Shown here in pieces: positions 22,320 to 33,299 of a DNA stretch of 64,000 nucleotides; position 1 is the first letter of the stretch; each line of letters begins with the position of its first letter. The translations under genes and the position numbers were made by a program. The DNA is from Gambelia wislizenii (Eukaryota; Chordata; Lepidosauria; Squamata; Crotaphytidae): the NCBI GenBank assembly GCA_030847615.1, contig JAUMIR010000015.1, positions 6,217,501-6,281,500 on the forward strand, written 5' to 3'. The notes beneath the pieces were generated by a model. It was not told the origin of the DNA, searched no databases, and saw only the letters and a program-made list of their open reading frames with translations.

Positions 22320-22945
22320 GCTACAAGTTTTCTAGGCATATTCTGCTATATAATGGGTTCACCTCCAATTATGTTTTAAATAGCGACATCTGGTGGTCAT
22401 TTAAGGGTATGCCATGAAAAGATTACTTTTGTTTAAAGAACTCATTCAGTGAGGTTAAAGCCATAAGATTTTGAATGTTATAGTTTTTTTTTAAAGCCTA
22501 ATATATATACACTACTAAGTTATGGTAATTTGAAATCAGTTTAATTTTCTGGCTCTGTTGTATCCTGGGATTTATACTTCGGTGAAGTAGTCTCTACTAG
22601 AGAGTTCTAGTACCTTAAAATACACTTTAAAGGAACCTGATTTAATTCTCAGTTGTTTTTCTCAGGTCACCTTGGGAAATGTAGTTCGGAAGAGCACATG
22701 ACAGCAGTGGTTTGCAAGCTTTGGGCCTCTAGATTTTTTTGGACTTCAGCTCCCAGAATCCCTCACCATTGGCCAAGGTGATGAAGGAGGTATCCAAGGT
22801 GCTGGACCAATTTGGGGAATAGGATTCAGTGCCCTGTACAGACCCCTTTAAAACTGTAAATCCCAGAGTTTATTTGCAGTTTCACTGACTTTGGAAATCC
22901 CAATCTCTTATAAGAAGACCAAGAACTAATAATAATGATGACAAT
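22320..22945. other. No gene; hAT-type remnant near 22715-22790
   Basis: GCAGTGGTTTGCAAGCTTTG and GGACTTCAGCTCCCAGAATC resemble the hAT-type MITE at 47362. The rest is unassigned. Confidence 0.4.
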
Positions 22946-22949
22946 ACAT

Positions 22950-23670
22950 TGTTGTTATGGGCCTTCAAGTCAGCTCTGGCTTATAACAACCCCATCATGG
23001 AGTTTTCTTGGCAAGATATATTCAAAAGAGGTTTGCCATCGATGTCTCCTCAGATTAAGGGAGTGTGACTTGCCCAGGGTAACTGTGTGTGTTTCCATGG
23101 TGGGCTGGGAATTCAAACCCCGGCCTCCCAGAGTCATAGCCCCACAAACCAGGGCACCACACTGGCTCTAAATATGACCGAGTTTTCTTGGCAAGATTCC
23201 TTCAGAGGAAGTTTGCCATTGTCTTCTTCTCAAGCTGAGGGTATGTGACTTGCCCAAGGACACCCAGTGGGTTTTCATGGCTGAGCGGGGATTTGAATGG
23301 GAGCAGAGTCATAGTCAATACTTAAACCACTACACTGTGCTGGCTCTTGGCAAGATTTATTTGGAAGAAGGTATTTTGTGGCCTTCCTATGAGCCTGAGA
23401 GAGAGTTATTTGCCCAAGGGTCCCCCATGGGTGTTCATGGCCGAGCAGGGATTCAACCCTTGATCTCTTGGAGTCCTGTTCCAGCACTCCAACCATTATA
23501 CCACATTGCCTCTCAGGGGGAAAAACAGAGGAGGTTTACCATTGTCTTCCCCTGGGGCTGGGGGAGCGTGGCTGGACCAAGGTCACCCAGTGGGCTTCCA
23601 GCGGGGATTCAAATCCTGGTCTCTCAAAGCCCTATTTTGACACTCAAATCACTACACCATGCTGGTTCAT
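22950..23670 (-). mobile_element. Tandem array of four SINE-A units
   Basis: Four successive minus-strand SINE-A bodies of ~165-215 bp, at about 22952-23166, 23181-23346, 23347-23513 and 23514-23668. Each runs from a TTGGCAAGAT- or GAGGTTTACCATTGTCTTC-like segment to a tRNA-head complement ending TGCTGGCTC or similar. Only the first keeps the RTE-like tail. Confidence 0.75.
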
Positions 23671-23679
23671 ACTGCTACT

Positions 23680-24145
23680 GCTGTTGTTTTTACCTCTGAT
23701 ACTGCTGAGATGATGACGACGACATTAACAATGCATCATGTAGAGTTGCTTCTGAAACTTCTCAGCACTTGGGCAATGGAAGGGGGATATTTCCATTGGC
23801 TAATGATGATTAGGAAGCTTGCTGTCTTTGAAGTAGGCAAATAAGACATATGTATCATTAGAGCCAGCCCTATCATTAGGCATACTGAGGCAGTGACTTC
23901 AGTTAGCATACTTTGGATGTCATGAAAAGGTAACAAAGGGTCAGTTATATAATCTGTTATTATCCTTTTTTTCACCTTCGACATGGAGAGACTTTCTTGT
24001 GGAATGTTGTGCTTCATGTGTCCAAATAACTTAGATGTCTTTGGGTACTGTGCACTAGAGATGTGCCCAGGGCAACTGATTTGGTTCAGAGTCTGATGTG
24101 GAGATTTGTATATGAGTATGAATTTGATATGAATCAATCTGGACA
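23680..24145. other. Nothing recognised
   Basis: A 136-codon minus ORF (24146-23736) has no recognisable family, start context or splice signals. Confidence 0.35.
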
Positions 24146-24149
24146 CAAT

Positions 24150-27100
24150 CTGTTCAATTAATTAATTATTATTATTATTAATAATAATACTGTAATAATT
24201 ATTATTTATATCCTGCCCCTCTACAAAACACAATCGGGGCAGCTTACAACATTTAAAAATATACCTTTAAAACCCTCCATCCCACCCCTCCATAAAATAC
24301 AATTAAATAATCCAAAAAATTAAAACATATTTAATAAATACTAAAAATAACAATAAACAATAAAGAATAAACAGTGGCTGTATCGGGATCAGGACAAATT
24401 AAATTTTTCTTTCTGATGGCCGGGTATCTATTCAGGGAAGGCCTGCTGGAAGAGATCTGTCTTAAGAGCTTTTAAAAAGCTATTTAAAGTGTTAATATGA
24501 CGGCTCTCATCCGGCAGGCCATTCCATAATTTGGGAGCAATAGCCAAAAAGGTCCTCTGGGAGGTCGAAGAAAGCCTAGTTTTTAAAGGTTGTAACAAAT
24601 TCCTCCCAGAGGACCTGAGTGCACGGGGAGGATTATATGGAAGGAGGTGGTCCCAAAGATAGGTCGGACCTTAGGCATTTAGGACTTTAACGGTGATAAC
24701 CAACACCTTGTACTGGGCCTGGAAACCAATGGGCAGCCAGTGAAGTGATCTTGAGGGTCAGTGTTAAATGGTCTCTTATAGATGTACCCGAGACCAGTCT
24801 GGCTGCCATATTCTGTACTAGTTGAAGTTTCCAGACCAAGCACGAGGGTAGCCCCATTACAGAAATCAAGACAGGAGGTTAAGAGTTTACCAGAGCATGT
24901 ACCACGGCCTCAAGGTTCCCAACTTCCAGGAAAGGGCGCAGCTGGCGGATCAGCCGAAGCTGATAACAGGTGCTCCTGACCGTCGCATTTACCTGATTTG
25001 TCATCTGGAGTGACGAGTCCAGGATCACCCCCAAACTGTGAACATAGTCCTTGGAGGAGAGCATGACCCCATCCAGGACTGGAGGTTGTATCCTAATACC
25101 TGGGTTTGGGGCTGCTACCGTGAGAACCTCCATTTTGTCTGGATTCAGCTTAAATTTGTTTTCCCTCATCCAGTCCATTGCTGCCCTAAGACAATCATTG
25201 AGAGAAGAGATACCATCTGAAGTCAGAGCCGAAGACCGAGACATGGAGAAATATATCTGGGTGTCATCAGCATACTGATAACATCCCACCCCATGTCTCT
25301 GGATGATCTCTCCCAGTGGCTTCATATATATGTTGAATAGCATCAGGGACAGGATGGAGCCTTGTGGGATGCCACAATTAAGCTCTTTCCTTGCAGAGCG
25401 ACTGTCCCTGAGCATCACCCTCTGGAATCTACCCGAGAGAAAAGAGTGGAACCACTGCAATGCAGTACCTCCGATTCCTAATCTTCTCAGGAAATCCAAG
25501 AGTATGTCATGATCTATTGTGTCAAAAGCTGCTGAGAGATCCAGTAGCACCAACAGGGTCACACTACCCCTGTCGTTGCTCAGGCGAAGGTCATCAGCTA
25601 AGGCAACCATGGCCGTCTCAACTCCAAATCTCATCCTAAAACCAGTTTGAAGATAATCTAGATAATCGGTTTCTTCCAAGACAGCTTGGAGTTGAAGAGC
25701 AACTGCTCTCAATCACCTTGCTCAAAAAAAGGTAATAAGGAGACTGGCCTATAGTTCTTCATATCCAGAAGGTCAAGGGAAGGTCTTTTTAGGAGCGGTC
25801 TAACCACCGCTTCCTTCAAGCAAGATGGAACATGACCTTCCCTAAGGGAAGCATTGATGATGCCCATAAGGAACATCCTCAAGGCATCACCCTCCTGGAC
25901 TGCCAGCCATGAAGGGCAAGGGTCAAGAGGGCAGGTAGTCTTCCTCACTCTACCAAGGAGCTTGTCCATGTCATCAGTACTTATAGATTGAAAATGATCC
26001 AGTATAATCTCATCAATGGAATTACTGGACATCTCGTCAATTGAATCTGCTGCAACCCTGGCATCCAAATCAGCACGTATCTGAGAGATTTTATCTGCAA
26101 AGAAGTTGTTAAATGCATCACAGCAGGCCGTTGTCAGTTTTAGTAATGGGTTCTGTACAGGTGGAACCTGTGTCAGTTCCCTCACCACCCTGAACAGCTC
26201 TGCTGGGTGAGACTCTGCAGACGCAATGCGCTCAGAAGAGAAAGATTTCCTCACTGCATGTATTGCCTCTCTATAGGAATGAAGAAATTTCCTATGACGA
26301 GTACTGTCAGACAAGAGTAGAGTTTTTTTGCCAGATGCACTCTAGTCATTGTCCAACCTGCTTCAGCTTCCTAAGTTCTTCAGTATACCATGGATGGTGA
26401 TTAGAAGTGGATTGGAGAGAATGCTTGGGAGCGATCGTGTCGATAGCCTTGGTAAGGTTGGTGTTCCAGATATTGATCAAGGCTTCAACAGAATCATTGG
26501 CATTACCAACCAATAAACCCTCTAAGGCTTTCTGGAATCCAATTGGTTCCATTAGCCTTTGAGGGCGGACCATTCTAATAGATTCTCCACCCCCAATGGG
26601 ATGGACAGTGGCCCTGAGTTCAACCTTCATCAGGAAATGATCCATCCATGATAATGGAGTGGTTTTAGTCACCTCCGCCCATGGATGTTCCTGTTCCGTA
26701 CTAAAATCTGCATTGAGGGTATGAGCCGCACAATGAGTGGGCCTGTCGACCAATTGGGATAGGCCCATGTTTGCCATGGACTCCATGAACTCACGAGCCA
26801 CACCTGATAGATTTGACAAACTGGTCTCAAGTGGGATGTTGAAGTCATCAGAACTAACAGTCTGGGTGACTCCAGCAGCAACTCTGAGACCAGTTGTGTC
26901 AGCTTGGTTAGGGAGTCTGTTAGACAACGGGGTCCATGGTATACTAACAGAACCCCTAGACTCTCCCTGGTGTTCAGGCTCAGGTACATACACTCAAAGT
27001 GGACTATTTTCTGGACAGGTATCCTGGTCAAGGTAAGGTTATTTTTATGAACCAGAGCCACTCCACCCCCTCGCCCACTTCCCCTTACCTGCTCACTGAC

Positions 27101-27360
27101 AGAGTACCTGGCTGGGAAGGCCTGTCTGTGCCCAAGTTATGGTGCTATCCTCTCCCAGCCAGGTCTCAGTGAAGCAAGCCAGATCGGCATCCTCTTCCAA
27201 AAGAAGATCATAGATAATGCGGGTCTTGTTTTTTTACTGACCTGGCATTGCAAAGGAGTAAGGTAAAGTTCTGCAGTATGGTTGGTATGCTCTCTGATCC
27301 ATTTCGGGGAACAGGGTGAATTGAAGGCAGAATAGCTTTTAAACAATACAATCTGGATTG
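24150..27360 (-). mobile_element. L2-type LINE, nearly complete, degenerate
   Basis: On the minus strand the order is as follows. The APE endonuclease start (LYLTPLQCQVSKKT, WLG-type remnant) lies at about 27346-27137. More endonuclease with DWMDHFLMKVE-like remnants lies at 27061-26346. The RT N-terminus (CPLDPCPSWL, SLREGHVPSCLKEAVVRPLL, NYRPVSLLPFF) lies at 26314-25709. The RT core (LLDLSAAFDTIDHDILLDFL, CGIPQGSILSLMLFNIYMKP, YADDTQIYF) lies at 25712-24879, and the C-terminus and 3' end reach about 24150. It is open over long spans but broken by frame changes near 25710, 26320 and 24880. The family is L2/CR1-group by motifs; L2 is my best assignment. Confidence 0.85.
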
Positions 27361-28140
27361 TCAGTCCTCCTCCCCTGACTTACATTTGGAAAGAAAAACT
27401 GATTATAAGACACATATTCACAAATAGAGAAATTAACAAGAAAGGCAAACAACCAGATGAAAGGAAATTAAAAAGAGAAAGACTGAGAGTGAGCAACTCA
27501 GATGACAATCAACAATTGTCCATCCCTCACCACAGCTCTTTCACAACCAGCTAAACCTGGTAAATAATGCAGTTAAATCTAGCAAACAAATGAAGATATG
27601 CTAAAGAAATTAATCGATGATATAACTTCAACGGCCTCACATAATGTCTCTCCATAAATGCTGTAATTGTAGAGTGCTTTCAAGACTCTTATCCCAGTTT
27701 GCATGGCAGAGTTGTCCATGAGCAAAGCCCAGCTTCCTTCTTCCCCTTCCAAATCACACCATCTTGCCAATTTCATTCTGTGGAAGCTTAATGTCTGGGT
27801 GGCCTTGTCCCTCTTATACTTAACATTGGCCACTCTGGATTGGTCCAAAGTCCTTTGGGATCTATCATTCTTCTCTAGAACGGAATTGGACCAATTGAAT
27901 CAATCCACGGCTGGTCCAAATTGGTCCAAATCACCCTGATTGTTTTGTTATTTGGGATCTGATAAAATCAAAAGCACAGTCCTACTGTATACATTAACCT
28001 GAGTGACAGGGGTGTTCAGTTTGCTGTCTCACAACCGGCAGCAGACTATCTTGGACCAGATCTGTTTGTTATGTTCTTGGAATAGAATCTTACTGTTGCC
28101 ACAACTGAACCTTTTGGATCGTGAAATATCCTTTCTGTTG
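27361..28140. other. No gene; possibly 5' UTR of the L2 element
   Basis: It follows the endonuclease start of the L2 element upstream on its sense strand. 27842-27945 contains several ATTGGTCCAAA-like words, including the palindromic GGAATTGGACCAATTGAATC. No ORF with a known domain. Confidence 0.35.
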
Positions 28141-28144
28141 TTAT

Positions 28145-28325
28145 TATTTGCTGTGAAGACATCTTCAACTTATGTTGACCTATGACTGAGAGACCTCCAA
28201 TATTCCTGGTTTCCAGGTGCACTGGTCTTGAAAACTCAAAAACTTGAAAACTTCAGGGCAATTGCTTCCATGATCGAATCAATCCACCTATAGTGGATTG
28301 GTCTTCCATATCTACCATATAACCC
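28145..28325 (-). mobile_element. RTE/BovB-like remnant
   Basis: GACTGAGAGACCTCCAAT and GTGGATTGGTCTTCC match the better RTE fragments at 31235 and 59078, with strong divergence. Confidence 0.4.
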
Positions 28326-28519
28326 AGGTGATTTTTTCCCCTCAAGGCAGATTGAACACAAATAAATGAAGAGATGCTAGGATTGATCAATCCACCCATC
28401 TTTTCTAGGGCACTTTTCAAAAATCCTCAAGGCAGATAGAACATCATAGGAAGACAAGTTTTTGCCAGTGTGAAGCTAGCATGTCCATCAGAAAAAGAAA
28501 TTCCTTCAGCCCCTTGACA

Positions 28520-28545
28520 CTCCTGATCCTATAAATAGCACAAAG
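28520..28545 (+). promoter_or_regulatory. Orphan TATA box (CTATAAATAG)
   Basis: CCTATAAATAGCACAAAG is a near-ideal TATA box in otherwise unassigned sequence (28330-28780). Small EDC genes begin this way, but I find no clear exon 1 donor and coding exon after it. The core is nearly palindromic, so it reads as TATA-like on both strands. Confidence 0.3.
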
Positions 28546-28784
28546 AGGTGGACTGAGTGAGAACAGAAGGCAAAGAAAAAGAGCATGGGAGGAGGTGACA
28601 TTATGATGACAGCATGACCTAGGTTCTAGTGATGAAGAGGTGAAAGAGAAGGGAGGTGAACTGTGAAAGGCATGCATTCACACCTCATTCTAGCTACAGA
28701 CAATCACATGCTTATACAGGCTTGCTGGGTGTGTTGGATAAATGCTGATTTTGAGATGTGATTTTTTTTTTTTTTTTGCTAATG

Positions 28785-29640
28785 AGACAGTGTGGTGCAG
28801 TGGTTTTAGTGTTCCACTAGGAGTGGAGACCAGGGTTCAAATCCCACTCTGCCAAGGAAACCCTCTTGCTGACCTTAGAATCATAGAATCATAGAGTTGG
28901 AAGATACCTCAAGGGTCATCTAGTCCAACCCCATTCTGCCATGCAAGAATACACAATCAAATAATTCCTGTCAGATGGCCATCTAGCCTCTGCTTAAAAA
29001 CCTCCAAAGAAGGAGATTCCACCATACTCCCAGGCAGCAGCACATTCCACTGCCCAACAGCTTTTATTATCAGGAAGTTCTTCATAATGTTTAGGTGGAA
29101 TCTCTTTTCCTGTAATTTGAACCCATTGCTCTGTGTCCTGGTCTCTGGAGCAGTAGAAAACAAGCTTGCTCCAGAGGGGTATGACATCCCCTCAAATATT
29201 TAAACATGGCTATTATGTCCCCTCTCAACCTTCTCTTCTCCAGACTAAAAATGCCCAGCTCTCTAAGCCACTCCTTATAGGGTATAATGGCTTCCAGACC
29301 ACCCATCATCCTGGTCACCCTCCTCTGGACACTTTCCAGCTTCTCAATATCCTTCCTGAATAGTGGTGCCCATAACTAGACACAATATTCCAGGTTAGAT
29401 CTGATCAAAGAAGAATAGAGTGGCACTCTTACTTCCCTTGATCTAGACACTCTACTCCTATTAATGTAGCCTAGAATTGCATTGGCTTTTTTGGGCAAGT
29501 CACATTATCCCAGACTTAGAGGCAGGCAATGGTAACCCCCCATTTCAACAAATCTTGCCAAGAAAACCACAGGAAAAAGCCCCTCACCTGAGGGTCAATG
29601 TTAGTTGGAAATTACTTAAAGTCACACAATAGCAACAATT
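28785..29640 (+). mobile_element. SINE-A split by a CR1 insertion
   Basis: The head (GTGTGGTGCAGTGG, GGGTTCAAATCCC) ends at TGACCTT (28876). The body resumes with TTGGGCAAGTCACATTATCC at 29491 and runs to a tail ending TAAAGTCACACAATAGCAAC. An intact SINE reads TGACCTTGGGCAAGTCAC across this point. Confidence 0.75.
28877..29490 (-). mobile_element. CR1 LINE 3' fragment nested in SINE-A
   Basis: Minus strand encodes LRELGIFSLEKRRLRGDIIA, FKYLRGCH and [15 protein letters not shown], with a frame break near the YLRGCH region and the ATCATAGAATC tail at 28877. The 5' end stops at 29490 within CR1. Confidence 0.88.
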
Positions 29641-29654
29641 TTTGGCAAAGTATG

Positions 29655-30052
29655 GCAAAGTAATTTTTTGCAATTTTCTTCTCATTGTGAGAAAGTCTTT
29701 AAACAACACTCAGTTTTCACAATCAATTTGCAGTTTGAGACTCATTACATGTAAAACACTGTATGCATTTGTTTTATGCAGAAAACAGAATTTTGTTTTT
29801 GCAGAGAAATAGGCTGCATATTCTGCACAGAATAGAATACTATTTCTATGTAGAAATATTATTTTCGGTACAGGACAAAATGCTGTTTTCTGCAAAAAAA
29901 CAACCATGTTTGATTTTTTGCACAGAATACTACCTGAACTGCAAAGATTCTCCTCAGTCCAAGATTCTTCTTGCTGGGTTTTCTAAACACTCAAGAAACA
30001 CTTTCCTCGCCTCTTTTCAAATATTTTTGAATATTCTTCCCATCCCTACTGA
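29655..30052. repeat. P-family palindrome-rich repeat, copy 5
   Basis: Left end GCAATTTTCTTCTCATTGTG then AGAAAGTCTTTAA; right end TCAAATATTTTTGAATATTC. The interior has GCAGAAAACAGAATTTTG and GCTGTTTTCTGCAAAAAAAC units. It shares both ends with copy 3. Confidence 0.6.
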
Positions 30053-30149
30053 GTTCAAAGCACCACCGATTTCTGTGTCCCAGCTGCAGGTGGCAAAACT
30101 GAGATTGGTACAGCTTGAAAGTTTCTTGTTACCAAGAAACATGTTTATT

Positions 30150-30250
30150 CATTTATTTATTTTTTTTATCAATTAAAATATTTCTACCCTGCCCTCTATT
30201 GTGCAACTTCAGAGTGGCATACAATTAGAACAATATAAACAATGGAAAGA
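30150..30250 (-). mobile_element. L2-type 3' tail
   Basis: TTTCTACCCTGCCCTCTATT and AGAGTGGCATACAATTAGAA resemble the complement of L2 3' ends elsewhere in the window. Confidence 0.4.
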
Positions 30251-30374
30251 TAAAAAGATAAACAATGCAAAGGTGACAACTGTGATTCTAGATCACTGCC
30301 TACATTACGTAATTTTATGCATACTTAGCTAAGTAGCAGAGGTGCTATGGTGCTTCCAGTGAATTGTAAGGATT

Positions 30375-30476
30375 TATGTCAGGGTACTGACAAGAATGTC
30401 CTGATGCACATCAGGAGTGCACAATGCACATCGGGAGTGACCTATGTGCATCATCTCGTGATGTGCATTGGTCCTG
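30375..30476. repeat. ~20-bp minisatellite, GCACATCAGGAGTGCACAAT type
   Basis: Successive units GCACATCAGGAGTGCACAAT and GCACATCGGGAGTGACCTAT, then an inverted GTGCATCATCTCGTGATGTGC. A related array flanks a CR1 at 37100-37790. Confidence 0.5.
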
Positions 30477-30477
30477 A

Positions 30478-30886
30478 TGGGAGATCTGGAAGCCATGCCT
30501 TCTGAGGAGCAGCTTAGGGAGCTGGGTATGTTTAGTCTTGGAGAGGAGAAGTTGAAGGAGTGACATGATAGCCATGTTTAAATATTTGAAGGGATGTCAT
30601 ACTGAGAATGAAGCAAGCTTGCTTTCTGCTGCTCTAGAGACTATGGCATGGAGCAATGGGTTCAAACTACAGGAAAAGAGATTCCACCAAAACACTAGGA
30701 AGAACTGTTTGGCAGTAGAATGCACTGCCTTGGAGTGTAGTGGAGTCTCCTTCTTTGGAGGTTTTTAAACAGAGGCTGGATGGCCATCTGTTAGGAATGC
30801 TTTGATTGTGTATTTCTGCATGGCAGAATGGGGTTGCACTAGGTGGCCCTTGTGGTCTTTTCCAGCTCTACGATTCTATGATTCTA
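30478..30886 (+). mobile_element. CR1 LINE 3' fragment
   Basis: GCCTTCTGAGGAGCAGCTTA, FKYLKGCHTE in the ORF at 30565 and the tail CTACGATTCTATGATTCT. Confidence 0.85.
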
Positions 30887-31034
30887 CAATGTGCAATGCG
30901 CACTTGGCTGGATCCCCTGCATAGTAAAGTTATAGCAGCCCCTTGCTGAATGTAGACGTTGAAAAGCTGCTCTATTCTGTTTCCCCTCAGACATAAGTCC
31001 ACGTACCTAGATGTACGTCCCATACTATTTTTTA

Positions 31035-31222
31035 TATTTTTAAATTTTTATTTAGTTATTTGTACCCCACTCTTCAGCCACAAGGCTATCAGAGCAGCTT
31101 ATAAATTGTTTTAAGCAGTATCAGTTTATATATCTACACTGCATTAAGCTGTTTCCAATGTGTGTTAGCTAATTGCTCCCACATGCTGGGTACTCATCTC
31201 ACCGACCTACGAAAGGATACTG
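31035..31222 (-). mobile_element. SINE-B, partial
   Basis: TACCCCACTCTTCAGCCACA, AGCAGCTTATAAATTG and CTGGGTACTCATCTCACC match the copy at 10088. The tRNA head is missing, replaced by the RTE fragment. Confidence 0.65.
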
Positions 31223-31234
31223 AATTTCAGCCAA

Positions 31235-31480
31235 CTATTTGTACTTTTGCCATATTGTGAGAAGACATGACTCACTGGAAAAATCAATAATGCTTGTTAA
31301 GGTGGAAGGCAGTATGAAAAGAGGAAGACTGCAGACCAGATGGAGAGACTCAGTCAAGGAAGCCACAGCCCTGAGCGTGCAAGACCTGAGCCAGGCTGTT
31401 GATGATAGGGTGACTTGGAGGTCTCCCATTCATGGGATTGCCATAAGTCGGTCAACTTGATGGCAGTTGACAGCAACAAA
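31235..31480 (+). mobile_element. RTE/BovB-like LINE 3' end
   Basis: Encodes HIVRRHDSLEKSIMLVKVEG, RGRLQTRWRDSVKEAT and TWRSPIHGIAISRST, the C-terminal block of BovB-type RTEs. The tail is CCATAAGTCGGTCAACTTGA then TGGCAGTTGACAGCAAC. This tail is the likely source of the SINE-A 3' end. Confidence 0.75.
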
Positions 31481-31599
31481 TCCCAGATAAAAACAATAAA
31501 ATAATTTTAATAGGATAAAAATATATTGAATATATCACCAAGTTACAACAGCAGAAAAGGCTAAAACAGTTAAAACCATGTACATGTACACTTAAAAAA

Positions 31600-31835
31600 A
31601 AGATTAGGTTTCAAAGGTTTTAATTTGGCACCTGAATGAAACAATGAAGGCATCGATCTGGCCTCCAGTGGCCTTTTCTGGTCTCCATCAATGGGTGCCA
31701 CAGCAGAGAAGGCCCTCTCTCATGTCCCAGCCTCACGTATCTCTTCTACTAGTCGGCCATGGAGAACATCCCTTCCAGCAGGTCTCAGGTCTCAGGCAGG
31801 TGTAGATAGGGAGAGGGCTTCATTTCAAGTATGGA
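31600..31835. mobile_element. LINE remnant, class uncertain
   Basis: GGTGCCACAGCAGAGAAGGC followed by a Ser/Arg-rich frame (AEKALSHVPAS) resembles a segment also seen near 45125-45200 (GTGCCTGTGATGGTGGTGG). Probably L2 or CR1 derived. Confidence 0.35.
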
Positions 31836-31907
31836 GGTGTAATTATGACAATTGTAATAGCATGAGGACAGAATTTCACAAAACCCCTACATTTTTGCAA
31901 TGCAATT

Positions 31908-32032
31908 GGCCTCAACCCAATTACTAGTCCTGACTAGAGTAGACCCACTGGATGCTGAGTGAGCACTTGTGTAAATCTCATTGATTCAATGAGTCTACTT
32001 TTGTTGGGACTAGTGATTGGATACAGCCCATT
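31908..32032. mobile_element. Short palindromic MITE
   Basis: TACTAGTCCTGACTAGAGTA and, inverted, TACTTTTGTTGGGACTAGTG bracket a non-coding middle. Same family as at 4135. Confidence 0.6.
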
Positions 32033-32284
32033 TTAGAAAAGTAATTTTTATAGTTACAGGGAGAGTGTGGCCTCACCACTTGGATGATGTCTTTTGTGCC
32101 ACAGGCCAGTGGCTTGTACCATCCTAAAGAACATTTGTACTCCTCTTGTCAGCCAAAACATCTCCCAGGGCAGATTACAAATGGCTAATTTGACAGTTCT
32201 TAAGCTTACAATTTAAAAAGATGCAAAATACACAGAAAAGGGGTTAGCAGTAGGGAGCGGGATAAGTTCCACAAAAGCTGGCTG

Positions 32285-32400
32285 CTCCTTTTATCCCTCC
32301 TAGGCCACAGCAGTGGCAATTGGTATGGAGGGAAGGCCTCTCACCACCTCTGGGGACCAAGGCACAATGGAACAGTGCCTGGCTGCTGTTCTGTTGGGTT
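32285..32400. repeat. Solo unit of the CRNN-intron minisatellite
   Basis: GCAGTGGCAATTGGTATGGA, CTCACCACCTCTGGGGACCA and GTGCCTGGCTGCTGTTC correspond, on the opposite strand, to one ~100-bp unit of the array at 16740. Confidence 0.55.
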
Positions 32401-32950
32401 GCCCAAAAGGTACTTCCCAAGCTCTAAAATGCAAGATTTTTTTTTGTTTTGCGTATGTTCCATGGGCAGAGTACCCAAATTCAGGTCAGAAGATCAACAT
32501 CCCTACTGCTCCAACTCTTGTTCTCCCAGGTCTATGGTTTCCATTGAAGGACAGTCTACATAGCCATCATAACTCATGGTGCCATTTGCCCAGAGATTTT
32601 CTGGTTTAATTCTCATCATGTCCCAAAATGTTTGCTTCCCCATTTCTACCCTCCCCCCAATCATTCACCTTCCCAAAAGAGATAATGAGGAGTATCAGAA
32701 TATCTTCTGAAAGTCCACCCAATCTACTTGTTGTTCTCTATTCAAACACTAGAGGGTTCCAACACTCAGATTTGGGATAGTATAGCAAATGATAGCAATA
32801 CTGGATGTCTATCCTTCTGAAAACAAGAGGTGTGCTACAGAGCTGATTTAAGGAATTTTGGGCCCCCCTGCAATGCTTTATTTTGGGGGCTCCATATGTT
32901 TATCTCAGGTCAATGTAACCTAACCTATTCACAGTACAGGATGTTCAGAT
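32401..32950. other. Nothing recognised
   Basis: Short ORFs only; no promoter or repeat that I can name. Confidence 0.4.
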
Positions 32951-32952
32951 TA

Positions 32953-33192
32953 CAGTAGGACCCCCGTATCCACGGATTCATTATCCATGGGACACAAAGC
33001 AGCACACCTACCATAGAGTCTTCCTAGAAAATTTGTCCTCTCTAGCCATTTTCTAGGTCCTCCAAGGCAATTCTATGGTATTTTAAACCAGAAGTCCCAT
33101 TATTTTTAATGGCATTCACTATTATCCACGATTTTCAGTATGCACGCCCCCCCCCGAACCAATCCCCAGTGGATAAGGGGGGGGGTCTACTG
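32953..33192. mobile_element. Tigger/mariner-like MITE, 240 bp, TA duplication
   Basis: Flanked by TA (32951 and 33193). Inverted ends CAGTAGGACCCCCGTATCC and complement CAGTAGACCCCCCCCTTATC. Internal CTTCCTAGAAAATTTGTCCT relates it to copies at 4438, 45479 and 56190. Confidence 0.75.
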
Positions 33193-33299
33193 TATTACAT
33201 AATTTGCCGTCAATAATTAAGTTTAAAAACTATATTATAGGCACTAACATAATATTTTTGTTTATTAGCAATTAACGTAATGATTTCCTCAAAGAAAAG

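Noticed and set aside
24879..25712. 277-codon reverse transcriptase ORF as a host gene
   Set aside because: It is the RT core of the L2-type LINE and is frame-broken on both sides.
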